From Pseudidiomarina homiensis (lineage in GTDB: Bacteria > Pseudomonadota > Gammaproteobacteria > Enterobacterales > Alteromonadaceae), in contig NZ_PIPX01000002.1 of NCBI RefSeq assembly GCF_003987225.1, positions 344,481 through 408,480 of the forward strand: a DNA stretch of 64,000 nucleotides, given 5' to 3'. How positions within the stretch are numbered: position 1 is the stretch's first letter; each line of letters begins with the position of its first letter. The notes under the pieces are model-generated. The model was not told the origin of the DNA. It saw only the letters and a program-made list of their open reading frames with translations, and did no database searches. Below are positions 46,356 to 57,621 of this stretch, piece after piece. The position numbers were made by a program, and so were the translations under genes.

Positions 46356-47927
46356 TTAATGTCGGAAGTGGCGCATACCGGTGAAGACCATGGCAATGCC
46401 GTGCTCGTCTGCCGCGGCAATGATTTCGTCATCACGAATTGAACCACCAGGCTGAATAATCGCTTTAATACCCGCTGCTGCTGCCGCATCAATACCGTCA
46501 CGGAACGGGAAGAACGCATCGGAGGCCATCACGCTACCGGCAACTTCAAGGTTTTCATCAGCTGCTTTGATGCCGGCGATTTTGGCGCTGTAGACACGAC
46601 TCATTTGGCCAGCACCAACACCAATGGTCATCCCTTCTTTGGCATAGACAATTGCGTTGGACTTCACAAATTTCGCGACTTTCCAGCAGAACAGTAAGTC
46701 TTTGAGTTGGTCAGCGGTCGGCTGCGCCTTGCTTACCACTTTTAAGTCTTGTTCGGTGATCTCGCCAAGGTCGGCGTCTTGTACTAACAAACCACCATTG
46801 ACGCGTTTATAGTCATAACTTGCCGCTCGCTGTTCTGGCCACTGGCCGCATGACATCAGTCGAACATTTGCTTTAGCCGCTACGACCTGTTGCGCGTCAG
46901 CGCTCACACTAGGAGCAATAATGACCTCAACGAATTGACGGTCGATAATGGCTTTCGCTGTTGCTTCGTCAAGTTCGCGGTTAAAGGCGATGATGCCGCC
47001 AAAGGCTGACGTTGGATCAGTCTTAAAAGCGCGATCATAGGCGCTCATAATGCTCTCGCCGATAGCCACGCCACAAGGGTTGGCATGCTTGACGATAACG
47101 CACGCAGGTTCGGCAAAGGATTTCACACACTCAAGTGCCGCATCGGTATCAGCGATGTTATTAAACGATAATGCTTTACCCTGCAATTGTTGGGCGGTTG
47201 CTACTGAAGCCTCGTGTGGCTCTGCTTCAACATAAAAAGCCGCCTGCTGATGGCTGTTTTCGCCATAGCGCAAATCTTGCTTCTTCTCGAATTGGGTATT
47301 GAACGTGCGCGGAAATTGACTTTCTTGTTGCGGCAAACGCGCACCGAAGTAGTTGGCAATCATGCCGTCGTACTGCGCTGTGTGCTCGAAGGCGCGAATA
47401 GCAAGATCAAAACGGGTGTCGAAGGTAAGGCTGTTATTGTTAGCGTCCATTTCGGTAATCACCCGCTCATAATCGCGCGCGTTGACCACAATGGTGACAT
47501 CTTGATGGTTTTTCGCGGCAGCACGAACCATCGTTGGGCCGCCAATATCGATGTTTTCGACCGCATCTGCGTGTGAACAATTTGGATCTGCAACAGTTTT
47601 TGCAAATGGGTAGAGGTTCACCACGACCATATCAATAGGCGCGATGTTCTGTTCCGCCATTACTGCGTCGTCGGTGCCGCGACGCGCTAAAATGCCGCCG
47701 TGGATTTTCGGGTGCAACGTTTTAACCCGACCGTTCATGATTTCTTCTTGACCGGTGTGTTCGGAAACATCGGTAACAGGGATATTGTTGTCACGTAGCA
47801 GACGCGCTGTCCCACCTGTGGATAGGAGTTGCACGCCACGTTGTTGCAAGGCTTGTGCAAATTCAATAATGCCAGTTTTGTCCGATACACTTAAGAGCGC
47901 ACGTTGAATAGGTCGAAAATCCATCAT
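46356..47927 (-). CDS. purH: Bifunctional AICAR transformylase / IMP cyclohydrolase
   Basis: PurH carries out the last two steps of IMP synthesis. The 523-residue protein has the N-terminal cyclohydrolase domain (about residues 8-200: [37 protein letters not shown]) and the C-terminal transformylase domain with the catalytic KHANPCG, and the FFPFRDGID and QPGGS blocks near the end. Adjacent ATG codons, and a GTG two codons before the first, make the start uncertain by a few residues. I see no PurR-like operator upstream. Confidence 0.95.
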   Translation of the reverse strand: MMDFRPIQRALLSVSDKTGIIEFAQALQQRGVQLLSTGGTARLLRDNNIPVTDVSEHTGQEEIMNGRVKTLHPKIHGGILARRGTDDAVMAEQNIAPIDMVVVNLYPFAKTVADPNCSHADAVENIDIGGPTMVRAAAKNHQDVTIVVNARDYERVITEMDANNNSLTFDTRFDLAIRAFEHTAQYDGMIANYFGARLPQQESQFPRTFNTQFEKKQDLRYGENSHQQAAFYVEAEPHEASVATAQQLQGKALSFNNIADTDAALECVKSFAEPACVIVKHANPCGVAIGESIMSAYDRAFKTDPTSAFGGIIAFNRELDEATAKAIIDRQFVEVIIAPSVSADAQQVVAAKANVRLMSCGQWPEQRAASYDYKRVNGGLLVQDADLGEITEQDLKVVSKAQPTADQLKDLLFCWKVAKFVKSNAIVYAKEGMTIGVGAGQMSRVYSAKIAGIKAADENLEVAGSVMASDAFFPFRDGIDAAAAAGIKAIIQPGGSIRDDEIIAAADEHGIAMVFTGMRHFRH

Positions 47928-47967
47928 GGTCACCGTTAAATTTCAATAAACTACTGTTCTTAAAACA

Positions 47968-47994
47968 AAAAAGAGCACACAAGGCGCTCTTTTT
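47968..47994 (-). terminator. Terminator of the dusB-fis operon
   Basis: AAAAAGAGC and GCTCTTTTT form a nine-base stem with a nine-base loop, 10 bases past the fis stop. On the minus strand the stem ends in a run of T with more Ts following, as in a classic rho-independent terminator. Confidence 0.8.
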
Positions 47995-48004
47995 CAGGGG
48001 GCAA

Positions 48005-48298
48005 TTAATTCATGCCGTACTTTTTCAATTTCTTACGCAACGTGCCGCGGTTGATGCCCAGCATGGTCGCTGCACGGGTTTGATTACCGCGCGTATAGGT
48101 CATGACCTCTTCCAGCAACGGCGCTTCGACTTCAGCGAGAACCAACTCGTACAACTCTTCAGGATCTTGACCGTCAAGTTGCTTCAGGAATGAGTTTAAT
48201 GCTTGCTTCACTGAATCGCGCAGCGGTTTTGGCTGGGCGTTATTACCAATCGTCGTGAATGGTGAAACTTGGTCACGATTTGCGTTTTGATCAAACAT
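48005..48298 (-). CDS. fis: DNA-binding protein Fis
   Basis: A 97-residue nucleoid protein, near the 98 residues of E. coli Fis. The C-terminal helix-turn-helix is highly conserved ([33 protein letters not shown], visible in GNQTRAA and [12 protein letters not shown]). Fis bends DNA and activates stable-RNA promoters during fast growth. It is the second gene after dusB, separated by 19 bases, as in E. coli. The tandem rrn promoters at the right end of this window are its likely targets in principle. Confidence 0.97.
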   Translation of the reverse strand: MFDQNANRDQVSPFTTIGNNAQPKPLRDSVKQALNSFLKQLDGQDPEELYELVLAEVEAPLLEEVMTYTRGNQTRAATMLGINRGTLRKKLKKYGMN

Positions 48299-48317
48299 AG
48301 GTGCGCTCTATCTCTTC

Positions 48318-49283
48318 TTAGTTTACTGAGTTAAAAAACGTCGCCAGTGCATCGATTTGCTCGGCGGCATCCTCGATAGTCACAAATTGGCGGCGAAATT
48401 CTGCCGCAGGCTGTTGCTCTTGCAAGTACCAACCCACATGTTTTCGGGCAATCCGTACACCGGTAAAGTCACCGTAATGTTCATGCAAACGTTTTACATG
48501 CCGCATGACCACGTCAGTCACTTCACTTATGCTCGGCTTTGCCAACTGTTCGCCGGTTGCCAAGTAATGCGCAATTTCGCGAAACAGCCATGGATTACCT
48601 TGGGCGCCGCGACCGATCATAATGGCATCGGCACCGGTATAAGCTAAAACCTCACGAGCTTTAGCTGGAGTTCTGATGTCGCCATTAGCAACAACTGGAA
48701 TCGTCACCGCCTGTTTTATGGCTCGAATGGTGTCGTATTCCGCTTCTCCTTTATACATACAAGCACGCGTGCGTCCGTGTACCGCTAGGGACTGAATACC
48801 AGCTTGTTCGGCAAGCTGAGCAATAGCAACGCCATTACGATTGTCAGGATCCCAGCCTGTACGTATCTTCAAGGTGACGGGAACATCTACTGCGTTGACG
48901 ACCGCATGCAAGATGTCTTGCACTAAGTCGGGGTATTGCAGCAATGCTGAGCCCGCCATCTTTTTATTCACCTTTTTTGCTGGGCAGCCCATGTTGATGT
49001 CAATGATCTGCGCGCCATTCGCCACATTATGCTGTGCCGCTTGCGCCATCAACTCAGGTTCGCACCCAGCGATTTGAACAGCCTTTATACCGGGCTCGTT
49101 AGCATGGCCCATGCGCATTTGCGACTTTTGGGTTTGCCATACGCGTGGATTACTCGACAGCATCTCAGAGACAGTTAATCCTGCACCAAGCTCATTGCAC
49201 AGCTGGCGAAAAGGGAGATCAGTGACACCCGCCATGGGTGCTAAGATCACTGGATTGTCGAGGAGATAAGGTCCGATCCGCAT
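48318..49283 (-). CDS. dusB: tRNA-dihydrouridine synthase B
   Basis: DusB reduces uridines in the tRNA D-loop using FMN and NADPH. The 321-residue TIM-barrel protein has [13 protein letters not shown], the catalytic Cys in [27 protein letters not shown], and VANGDIRTP. It leads the dusB-fis operon. Upstream on the minus strand a TAAAAT -10-like element at 49316-49321 may be its promoter, though no good -35 is visible. Confidence 0.95.
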   Translation of the reverse strand: MRIGPYLLDNPVILAPMAGVTDLPFRQLCNELGAGLTVSEMLSSNPRVWQTQKSQMRMGHANEPGIKAVQIAGCEPELMAQAAQHNVANGAQIIDINMGCPAKKVNKKMAGSALLQYPDLVQDILHAVVNAVDVPVTLKIRTGWDPDNRNGVAIAQLAEQAGIQSLAVHGRTRACMYKGEAEYDTIRAIKQAVTIPVVANGDIRTPAKAREVLAYTGADAIMIGRGAQGNPWLFREIAHYLATGEQLAKPSISEVTDVVMRHVKRLHEHYGDFTGVRIARKHVGWYLQEQQPAAEFRRQFVTIEDAAEQIDALATFFNSVN

Positions 49284-49340
49284 CGGTTAAAAACTGTTCA
49301 ACTCAAGGGTCGGAAATTTTAGGGAATTTAGCGCAGAAAG

Positions 49341-49373
49341 AAAAGGCTGTATTTTGTACAAAAGCAGCCTTTT
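49341..49373. terminator. Terminator after prmA
   Basis: AAAAGGCTG and CAGCCTTTT form a nine-base stem with a 15-base loop, in the 124-base gap between prmA and dusB. A T-run follows on both strands. It separates the aroQ-accBC-prmA unit from dusB-fis. Confidence 0.75.
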
Positions 49374-49407
49374 TTGCACTTTTTACTCTTGACAATTTAA
49401 TGACAAG

Positions 49408-50289
49408 CTACTGTTTACGCGTTGCGTGGAGCATTACCCAGTCATCTTGTACGGTAGCGGGGTCAAATGTGAAATCAGCGTTATAAGCACTTTGCACGGC
49501 TTCAATTTGCCGTTCAAGGATGCCAGACATCACTAAATCGCCCTGCGGACCGACATAACCTTTGATGACGGCAGCGAGTTCTTGCAACGGTCCAGCCAAG
49601 ACGTTGGCCAAAACAATATCGGCCGCCATGGTCGGTTGCTCACTCGGCAAATAAACCTCCAAGCGTTCCGCCACGCTGTTCCGCTCAGCATTTTCGCGAC
49701 TGGCGATTAATGCTTGACGATCAATATCGATACCGATCGCGCGCTCGGCCCCCAATAACAATGCTGCAATCGCCAAAATACCTGAACCACAGCCAAAATC
49801 GACGACGGTTTTGCCGCTCAAGTCTTGGCTGTCTAACCATTGCAAGCAAAGGGCCGTGGTTGGGTGAGTACCAGTACCAAAGGCCATGCCTGGGTCGAGT
49901 AGGATATTGACCGCATTGGGATCAGGAATATCCCGCCAGCTGGGGCACACCCACAAACGCTGACCAAACTGAATCGGATGAAAGTTATCCATCCACTCAC
50001 GTTCCCAGTCTTTGTCTTCGAGCGGGTCGGTTTTATAGTTTAGGCCATCTTTGAAGTACTTTGACTTACGCAGGTTTGCGAGCACCGGCTTAAGATCTGT
50101 CTCTGCGGGAAAGAGACCCGTCACCAGCGTTTCTTGCCAATAGAGTACTTCACCGAGGGGCGGCTCAAAAATCGGATTGTCTTGCGCATCGCGGTAGGTC
50201 ACCGCCATAGCGCCGTTGCCCTGCAACATGTCACCAACCAGCGGTGCATGTTGCTCAGGCGCAGATACCGTAAGCTGAATCCATGGCAT
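49408..50289 (-). CDS. prmA: Ribosomal protein L11 methyltransferase
   Basis: PrmA trimethylates ribosomal protein L11. The 293-residue protein has the N-terminal substrate-binding domain (MPWIQLTVSA, NGAMAVTY), then the SAM domain: LLDPGMAFGTGTHPTT, VVDFGCGSGILAIAALLLGA, GIDIDRQAL, and the NVLAGPL signature. It follows accC by five bases, suggesting it is the last gene of an aroQ-accB-accC-prmA transcript. Confidence 0.95.
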   Translation of the reverse strand: MPWIQLTVSAPEQHAPLVGDMLQGNGAMAVTYRDAQDNPIFEPPLGEVLYWQETLVTGLFPAETDLKPVLANLRKSKYFKDGLNYKTDPLEDKDWEREWMDNFHPIQFGQRLWVCPSWRDIPDPNAVNILLDPGMAFGTGTHPTTALCLQWLDSQDLSGKTVVDFGCGSGILAIAALLLGAERAIGIDIDRQALIASRENAERNSVAERLEVYLPSEQPTMAADIVLANVLAGPLQELAAVIKGYVGPQGDLVMSGILERQIEAVQSAYNADFTFDPATVQDDWVMLHATRKQ

Positions 50290-50294
50290 GGGGG

Positions 50295-51644
50295 TTAATG
50301 ACCACCCATGCCAAGTTTTTTCTCGAGATAGTGGATGTTCGTGCCACCATGCTGGAAGTTTTCATCAGCCATAATGTCTTTCTGTAATGGTACGTTGGTT
50401 TTGATACCTTCAATGATAAGCTCACTCAAAGCATTGCGCATGCGCGCAATTGCCACATCACGGTTTTCGCCGTAGGTGATGAGTTTACCAATCATCGAGT
50501 CATAGTTCGGCGGCACTTTGTAGTCCGCGTAGACGTGTGAATCCCAACGTACACCCAAGCCACCCGGCGGATGGAAGCGGGTGATTAATCCCGGCGAAGG
50601 TACGAAGGTATTTGGATCTTCGGCATTGATACGGCATTCCACCGCATGGCCTCGAATCACGACGTCTTCTTGTGAGAATGACAGCGGACGACCGGCAGCG
50701 ATGCGTAACTGCTCTTTGATCAAATCAATGCCGGTAACCATTTCGGTAACAGGGTGTTCTACCTGAATACGGGTGTTCATTTCGATAAAGTAGAACTCGC
50801 CGTTCTCATAGAGAAACTCGAAGGTACCCGCGCCGCGGTAACCAATTTCCAAGCAGGCTTTGGCACAACGTTCGCCGATGTACTTGCGCATTTCTGCAGT
50901 AATTCCAGGGGCAGGCGCTTCTTCCACGACTTTTTGGTGACGACGTTGCATCGAGCAGTCCCGTTCACCAAGGTAAACAGCGTTGCCTTGACCATCGGCG
51001 AGTACTTGGATCTCAATGTGGCGTGGATTCTCGAGGAATTTCTCCATGTACACCATTGAGTTACCAAATGCCGCACCAGCTTCTGCTTGCGTGGTACTTA
51101 TGGCGCGAATGAGTTCTTCTTCTTTGCGTACAACGCGCATACCACGACCGCCACCACCACCGGCAGCTTTGACGATCACTGGGTAGCCAATGCGTTTAGC
51201 GATTTTTAAGTTCTTTTCTTCATCGTCGCCAAGTGGGCCACCAGAGCCCGGTACACATGGGACTCCAGCTTTTTTCATGGCTTCAATGGCCGAAACCTTG
51301 TCGCCCATTAAGCGGATCACGTCGGCGGTCGGACCGACGAAAATAAAGCCGGAATTCTCTACCTGCTCAGCAAAGTCGGCGTTCTCGGCGAGAAAACCGT
51401 AGCCAGGGTGAATTGCAGCAGCATCAGTGATTTCCGCAGCACTGATAATACGCGGAATGTTCAAGTAGCTTTCGTTGGCCGGTGCTTTACCGATACAAAT
51501 CGATTCATCCGCCAACAGCACGTGTTTGAGATTACGGTCAACCGTCGAGTGCACCGCAACCGTCTTGATTCCGAGCTCTTTGCAGGCGCGTAAAACACGC
51601 AATGCAATTTCGCCTCGGTTTGCAATGACAACCTTATCTAACAT
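50295..51644 (-). CDS. accC: Acetyl-CoA carboxylase biotin carboxylase subunit
   Basis: AccC carboxylates the biotin of AccB using ATP and bicarbonate, the first half of malonyl-CoA synthesis. The 449-residue ATP-grasp enzyme has [21 protein letters not shown] start, the glycine-rich ATP loop [22 protein letters not shown], and [16 protein letters not shown]. It is followed closely by prmA and preceded by accB (23 bases). It would also supply malonyl-CoA for the aryl polyene synthase. Confidence 0.97.
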   Translation of the reverse strand: MLDKVVIANRGEIALRVLRACKELGIKTVAVHSTVDRNLKHVLLADESICIGKAPANESYLNIPRIISAAEITDAAAIHPGYGFLAENADFAEQVENSGFIFVGPTADVIRLMGDKVSAIEAMKKAGVPCVPGSGGPLGDDEEKNLKIAKRIGYPVIVKAAGGGGGRGMRVVRKEEELIRAISTTQAEAGAAFGNSMVYMEKFLENPRHIEIQVLADGQGNAVYLGERDCSMQRRHQKVVEEAPAPGITAEMRKYIGERCAKACLEIGYRGAGTFEFLYENGEFYFIEMNTRIQVEHPVTEMVTGIDLIKEQLRIAAGRPLSFSQEDVVIRGHAVECRINAEDPNTFVPSPGLITRFHPPGGLGVRWDSHVYADYKVPPNYDSMIGKLITYGENRDVAIARMRNALSELIIEGIKTNVPLQKDIMADENFQHGGTNIHYLEKKLGMGGH

Positions 51645-51667
51645 GATGATGTCCTGATTTGTGGTGT

Positions 51668-52126
51668 TTACTCGATCACGAATAACGGCTGGTCGAACTC
51701 AACAGGCTCGCCATTCTCAACGAGGATTTGTTTCACCACGCCGCCTTTGTCCGCTTCGATTTGGTTCATCATCTTCATGGCTTCAACGATACACAGGGTA
51801 TCGCCAGCTTTGACTTGCTGCCCAACGCTAACGAAATCGTTCGCGCCAGGAGCTGGAGCGGCATAGAAAGTACCGACCATTGGCGAACGGACAATATGAC
51901 CGGTCAATTCAGGTTCTGCGGCTTCCACTGGAGCTGCTGGAGCGGCAGGCGCTGGAGCAGGTGCTGCAGGGGCGTGCATTGGCGCTGGTTGATAGTGCAT
52001 TGGTGCGGCCATTTGGCTGCCACCACGGTGGATACGAACCGATTCTTCACCTTCGGTGATTTCAAGTTCAGCGATACCTGATTCTTCGACCAGTTCAATT
52101 AATTTTTTGATTTTACGAATATCCAT
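51668..52126 (-). CDS. accB: Biotin carboxyl carrier protein of acetyl-CoA carboxylase
   Basis: A 152-residue carrier. The N-terminal part ([17 protein letters not shown]) is typical of AccB. Residues 41-70 form a Pro/Ala-rich flexible linker with [13 protein letters not shown] repeats, and the C-terminal domain carries biotinylated Lys118 in EAMKMMN. It is cotranscribed with accC. The gap to aroQ is 27 bases. Confidence 0.97.
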   Translation of the reverse strand: MDIRKIKKLIELVEESGIAELEITEGEESVRIHRGGSQMAAPMHYQPAPMHAPAAPAPAPAAPAAPVEAAEPELTGHIVRSPMVGTFYAAPAPGANDFVSVGQQVKAGDTLCIVEAMKMMNQIEADKGGVVKQILVENGEPVEFDQPLFVIE

Positions 52127-52153
52127 GATCTGTTGTGACCCCGTAGATAATAG

Positions 52154-52627
52154 TTAGGTGTTATCGCGTTGCTGTAAATTTGAGACTGCAGCTTGCAGAG
52201 CTAGTTCATAACCCTGTGCGCCACAACCGCAAATCACCCCAACGGCTAATTCGGCTAAATAAGAATGGCGGCGAAAAGCTTCGCGCGCATGAATATTGGA
52301 CAAGTGTACTTCGATAAACGGAATTGCAACGGCAGCAAAGGCATCGCGCAAGGCGATACTCGTGTGTGTGTAGGCCGCCGGATTAATAATGATAAAATCT
52401 ACTTTGCTGGACGCTGCCTCGTGGACCCAATCAATGAGTTCGTGTTCGGCGTTCGATTGTCGGCAGTCGAGGGTCACACCAAGGGCTTCGGCCTTGTGGC
52501 GTAACTCGCTTTCGATGTGCGCGAGGGTGGCGGAGCCGTAGATCTCTGGCTCGCGTTGCCCCAACCTATTTAAGTTGGGGCCGTTCAACAACATGATTCT
52601 GTAGTTATGTTGATTATTTTCGGCCAT
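52154..52627 (-). CDS. aroQ: 3-dehydroquinate dehydratase, type II
   Basis: AroQ dehydrates 3-dehydroquinate in the shikimate pathway. The 157-residue protein has [20 protein letters not shown], the flexible lid, the catalytic Tyr in that block, [17 protein letters not shown], and [14 protein letters not shown]. The start is uncertain: I prefer the ATG giving MAENNQHN by family length, while a TTG 57 bases upstream and an ATG 33 bases downstream are alternatives; none has a clear ribosome binding site. It is the first gene before accB, as in many gammaproteobacteria. Confidence 0.92.
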   Translation of the reverse strand: MAENNQHNYRIMLLNGPNLNRLGQREPEIYGSATLAHIESELRHKAEALGVTLDCRQSNAEHELIDWVHEAASSKVDFIIINPAAYTHTSIALRDAFAAVAIPFIEVHLSNIHAREAFRRHSYLAELAVGVICGCGAQGYELALQAAVSNLQQRDNT

Positions 52628-52716
52628 TTTGCTGCTATCTGTTGCGAAGTTATCCGTAAGTTGCTTTTTGTGCGAAGCTTTCAAAGTTGCACAGCAAATT
52701 ACACTGGTAACTTGGC

Positions 52717-52722
52717 ATTATA
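52717..52722 (-). promoter_or_regulatory. Possible -10 element of the aroQ-accB-accC transcript
   Basis: A perfect TATAAT on the minus strand, 90 bases before the aroQ start in the only sizeable gap of this operon. No convincing -35 lies at the correct distance, so the call is weak. Confidence 0.4.
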
Positions 52723-52770
52723 GATAAAAATGACCGAAACGCAGCAAAATACTGGTCTTATCACCGAAGA

Positions 52771-54549
52771 TCACTGCAAATTTTGTGTTGCCTCAACTTC
52801 TTCAAGGTGCTTTACAAAGGCCTCGGCGTCGAGAAACCCTGCCACACGAGCATTCGGCACTAATTTACCATCATAGAAAAACAAAATGGTTGGTAGTCCA
52901 ACAACTTGGTAGTTTTGCAGTAGTGCGTTAGTGGTCGGGGTGTTTTTCGTCACATCAGCTTGCAAAACGATAGCATCGGCCAGCGCAGTTTGTACTTGCG
53001 CATCGGTAAAGGTATAGCGTTCAAATTCTTTACAGGCGACGCACCAATCCGCATAAAGGTCGAGCATCACCAATTGCGTGGGTTCTGCCGAAGCGAGTTG
53101 TGCTTCTATTTCGGTCACCGATGAAACCTGTTTAAAGGGCAGCTCGCCGTGGTTGCCTTGCGGCCACCACAAAAACAACAGCCAAGTCGCCAAGGCTAAC
53201 CATGCCGCGCTGATGACAACTGCTACGCCACTTTCAATATCTCGTAACGAAGTGATAATCAGGTACAAAGCGCTGAGTGAGATAAATGCTATCCACAGCC
53301 AGTCCGCAACCGCAACAGGCAACAAGCGTTCAATAAAGATGACCGCAACAGCCAGCAGCACCACGCCAAAGATTCGTTTAACCACGTTCATCCAAGCGCC
53401 GGCCTTAGGCAACAATTTACCACCGGTGGTACCAAATAAAATAAGTGGTAATCCCATGCCTAAGCTCAAGGCGTAAAGCACACTCGCACCGACCGCAATA
53501 TCGCCTGATTGCGCGATAAACAACAACACGCCTGACAAGGGTGCTGTGGTACACGGCGAAGCAATTAAACCAGACAACACGCCCATGACGAAAACACTAC
53601 GGTGGGCACCGCCGCGCTGTTGTTGACTTACTTCATTCAAATAATTTTGCCACTTGCTCGGTAATTGCAGGTTATAGAGTCCGAGCATACTCAGTGCTAA
53701 CAACACAAAGAGCGCCGCCAGTACGATCAACACAACAGGGTGTTGCAGCATCGCTTGATAACGCAGACCCGCAAGAGCTACAACAATACCAAGCGCAGAG
53801 TAGGTGATGGCCATGCCTTGGACATAAGCAAACGACAGCGTGAAGGCGCGCGTGGTTTTAAGAGCCTTGTTGGGGCCCATGATTACCGTTGAAAGAATCG
53901 GATACATGGGCAGCACACAAGGGGTAAAGGCGAGACCGATACCGGCGACAAAGAACACCAGCAGTACCCAAACCAGGGGCTGCTCAGTTAAGTCGCTAAA
54001 TAAACTGTTGGCAGTAAATTGCTGACTGTTGGCGGCGATTTGCTCGAAATCCACCGCTGCTGGGACGGGTTCAACACCGGTCGCGGCTGAATCAGTAACT
54101 GCGCCTAACGGAATTTCTTTGGTACTTGGCGGATAACATAAGCCAGCGTCGGCACAGCCTTGATAACCTAAGGTGAAGTTGCTGGCCGCGATGTTCGCCA
54201 AGGTAAGTTTTAGCGTCACTTGATCGCGATAGATGATGGACTCGCCAAAAAATTCGTCGTAATGAGCTTCGCCTTCTGGCAACTGCGGCTGGGCCGCTAA
54301 GGGAATGGCTGGGTCAAATTGAAAGCGATGCTGATACAGGTAATAGCCTTCGGCAATCTCGAAGGTGAGCTCAAGCTCTTTACCTTGTTGGCGAAAATCA
54401 AATTGGAAGGCCTGGTCAACGGGTAAAAACTGATTTTGTGCAAAGGGGTCGTCGTTGCCTGCGTTAAAGTCTTGCGCATGCGCTGCGCCGTTAAAGACGA
54501 CTAGAAACAGCGTCAAAAAAGCCGCTACAAACCACTGGCGGTACTGCAT
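52771..54549 (-). CDS. dsbD: Thiol:disulfide interchange protein DsbD
   Basis: DsbD carries electrons from cytoplasmic thioredoxin to periplasmic DsbC/DsbG and the cytochrome c maturation system. The 592-residue protein has a signal peptide (ending near AAHAQ), an N-terminal alpha domain (GCADAGLCYPPS), eight transmembrane helices with the redox cysteines in FTPCVLPM and ASPCTTAP, and a C-terminal thioredoxin domain with CVAC in YADWCVACKEF. The ATG shares one base with the cutA stop (TAATG). This supply of reductant could matter for the multi-heme nitrite reductase in the same region. Confidence 0.95.
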   Translation of the reverse strand: MQYRQWFVAAFLTLFLVVFNGAAHAQDFNAGNDDPFAQNQFLPVDQAFQFDFRQQGKELELTFEIAEGYYLYQHRFQFDPAIPLAAQPQLPEGEAHYDEFFGESIIYRDQVTLKLTLANIAASNFTLGYQGCADAGLCYPPSTKEIPLGAVTDSAATGVEPVPAAVDFEQIAANSQQFTANSLFSDLTEQPLVWVLLVFFVAGIGLAFTPCVLPMYPILSTVIMGPNKALKTTRAFTLSFAYVQGMAITYSALGIVVALAGLRYQAMLQHPVVLIVLAALFVLLALSMLGLYNLQLPSKWQNYLNEVSQQQRGGAHRSVFVMGVLSGLIASPCTTAPLSGVLLFIAQSGDIAVGASVLYALSLGMGLPLILFGTTGGKLLPKAGAWMNVVKRIFGVVLLAVAVIFIERLLPVAVADWLWIAFISLSALYLIITSLRDIESGVAVVISAAWLALATWLLFLWWPQGNHGELPFKQVSSVTEIEAQLASAEPTQLVMLDLYADWCVACKEFERYTFTDAQVQTALADAIVLQADVTKNTPTTNALLQNYQVVGLPTILFFYDGKLVPNARVAGFLDAEAFVKHLEEVEATQNLQ

Positions 54550-54869
54550 TAAGATGTTACCTCTGTTAACCACTGCAAATAAGCTTCACTGCCGGCTTCA
54601 ATGGGTACGGCAATAAGTTCGGCCACATCATAAGGGTGTGCGGCCTGCACCATTTCAAACAGTGCCGGTAACTGTTCCGACGTTGTTTTGATATTCAAAA
54701 TGACTTCTTCGTCACTATGTAAGTGATCGTCCCACCAATACATCGACGTAGAAGCAGCGCCAATGTTAACACAGGCGGCAAGGCGCGCACGCAGAACCTT
54801 TTCGGCGATGGCCTTCGCGGTATTCTTGTCTGGACAGCTGCAAAACACTAAATGATAGCTAGCGCTCAT
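54549..54869 (-). CDS. cutA: Divalent-cation tolerance protein CutA
   Basis: A 106-residue CutA1-type protein forming trimers in known members. Signatures are FCSCPDKNTAKAIAEKVL, AACVNIG, YWWDDHLHSDEEVILNIKT and AHPYDVAELIAVPI. It is linked to copper tolerance in E. coli, but the precise role is unsettled. It is translationally coupled to dsbD and divergent from groES, the common gammaproteobacterial order. Confidence 0.95.
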   Translation of the reverse strand: MSASYHLVFCSCPDKNTAKAIAEKVLRARLAACVNIGAASTSMYWWDDHLHSDEEVILNIKTTSEQLPALFEMVQAAHPYDVAELIAVPIEAGSEAYLQWLTEVTS

Positions 54870-54900
54870 GGTGAGTCCTTAAATTTTTTTTTCGAAAAGC

Positions 54901-54928
54901 CTTGAGTTCAGGATTTTGCACCCCATAA
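54901..54928 (+). promoter_or_regulatory. Sigma-32 heat-shock promoter of groESL
   Basis: CTTGAG (54901-54906) and CCCCATAA (54921-54928) are separated by 14 bases and closely match the sigma-32 consensus CTTGAA-N13-14-CCCCATNT. It is located about 90 bases upstream of groES. No CIRCE inverted repeat is present, so HrcA control is not indicated. Confidence 0.85.
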
Positions 54929-54952
54929 CTGTGGCACAACATTTTTTAACAG

Positions 54953-54974
54953 CCCTTGTGGGTAATCACAAGGG
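54953..54974 (+). promoter_or_regulatory. Hairpin in the groES leader
   Basis: A perfect eight-base stem (CCCTTGTG / CACAAGGG) with a six-base loop, in the transcribed leader between the sigma-32 promoter and groES, 40 bases before the ATG. It may stabilise the mRNA or affect its translation; no known family is recognised. Confidence 0.55.
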
Positions 54975-55014
54975 TAAGTTATCAACCCACAACTAGGTTT
55001 AGGAGTTATCAAAG

Positions 55015-55308
55015 ATGAAACTTCGTCCTTTACATGATCGTGTGATCATTAAGCGTTCTGAAGCAGAAACCAAATCTGCAGGCGGTATCGTGCTTACTGG
55101 CTCGGCAGCAGAAAAGTCGACCCGTGGCGAAATCGTTGCAGTCGGTAACGGCCGTATCTTGGACAACGGTGAAGTAAAAGCCCTTGACGTCAAAGTTGGC
55201 GACAAAGTGTTGTTCAGCGAAGGTTACGGCGTAAAAACCGAGAAAATCGACGGTGAAGAATACTTGATCATGAGCGAGTCAGACATTCTCGCGATCGTTG
55301 AAGGTTAA
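55015..55308 (+). CDS. groES: Co-chaperonin GroES
   Basis: A 97-residue co-chaperonin forming the heptameric lid of GroEL. The start [16 protein letters not shown], the mobile loop [15 protein letters not shown] and the [12 protein letters not shown] block are standard. It follows TAGGAG by six bases, and groEL follows after 37 bases. Confidence 0.98.
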   Translation: MKLRPLHDRVIIKRSEAETKSAGGIVLTGSAAEKSTRGEIVAVGNGRILDNGEVKALDVKVGDKVLFSEGYGVKTEKIDGEEYLIMSESDILAIVEG

Positions 55309-55318
55309 TTTCAGCTAG

Positions 55319-56980
<1,662 letters not shown>

Positions 56981-57007
56981 GCCCATGTTCGACACTGTCG
57001 AGACAAG

Positions 57008-57039
57008 AAACGGCTGTCCGCAAGGGCGGCCGTTTTTTT
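57008..57039 (+). terminator. Terminator of groESL
   Basis: AACGGC and GCCGTT flank an inner imperfect GTCC/GGGC stem, followed by a seven-base T-run. It lies 28 bases after the groEL stop. Confidence 0.8.
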
Positions 57040-57098
57040 ATGTCACACTTTTACCTTCGGAGCCATCTTATAGACAAAGCTACCAAAGGAGGTGGATT

Positions 57099-57617
57099 AT
57101 GAAAAACATCACTATGTTAACTGTAGCAGTCGCAGCGGCGCTGTTTTCCGCAAATGCTCTGGCTGCAGAAGTTAAAGTTGAATGGAAGGACGTGGATAGC
57201 TACCGCGACATCGAGGCAGTGAACGATATTCAGAGCCGTTTTGAAAAACAAATCATGGATGGCTTAACCGAACATTGGAAGGCGCTAGGTGCGAAATTGC
57301 CTGAAGACCATAAGTTGACCGTCACGATGACCGACTTAGATATTGCTGGCCGCGTTGAACCAACCTATGGTTCGGCCGCGTCAAGTCACATGCGCATACT
57401 TGATGATATTTCCTATCCTGCCATGAGCTTTGCGTTCACCTATACTGATGCTAATGGCAATGTAATTGCCGAGGATGCTGACGTACGTTTGAAAGACATG
57501 GGCGGGAATTCAGGCACGATGCGCTCCGCGGTCCGTAGCGGTCGAGACTCACTCTTCTATGAGAAACGTGTGATGGACCGTTGGTTCGACAAGCAATTTA
57601 AGGCCTCAATTAACTAA
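57099..57617 (+). CDS. DUF3016 family secreted protein
   Basis: A 172-residue protein with a signal peptide (cleavage near ALAAEV, residue 22). The mature part contains VEWKDVDSYRDIEAVND, a helix (RFEKQIMDGLTEHWKALGAKLP), LTVTMTDLDIAGRVEP and the C-terminal YEKRVMDRWFDKQF. This matches DUF3016, common in Shewanella, Idiomarina and relatives; the function is unknown. It has a near-perfect ribosome binding site (AAAGGAGGT) six bases before the ATG, suggesting strong translation. The longer open frame crosses the groEL terminator and is not credible. It is convergent with epmB. Confidence 0.85.
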   Translation: MKNITMLTVAVAAALFSANALAAEVKVEWKDVDSYRDIEAVNDIQSRFEKQIMDGLTEHWKALGAKLPEDHKLTVTMTDLDIAGRVEPTYGSAASSHMRILDDISYPAMSFAFTYTDANGNVIAEDADVRLKDMGGNSGTMRSAVRSGRDSLFYEKRVMDRWFDKQFKASIN

Positions 57618-57621
57618 CGGC

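Noticed and set aside
56985..57098. N-terminal extension of the DUF3016 protein.
   Set aside because: It would run through the groEL terminator and hide the signal peptide; the ATG at 57099 has a strong binding site.
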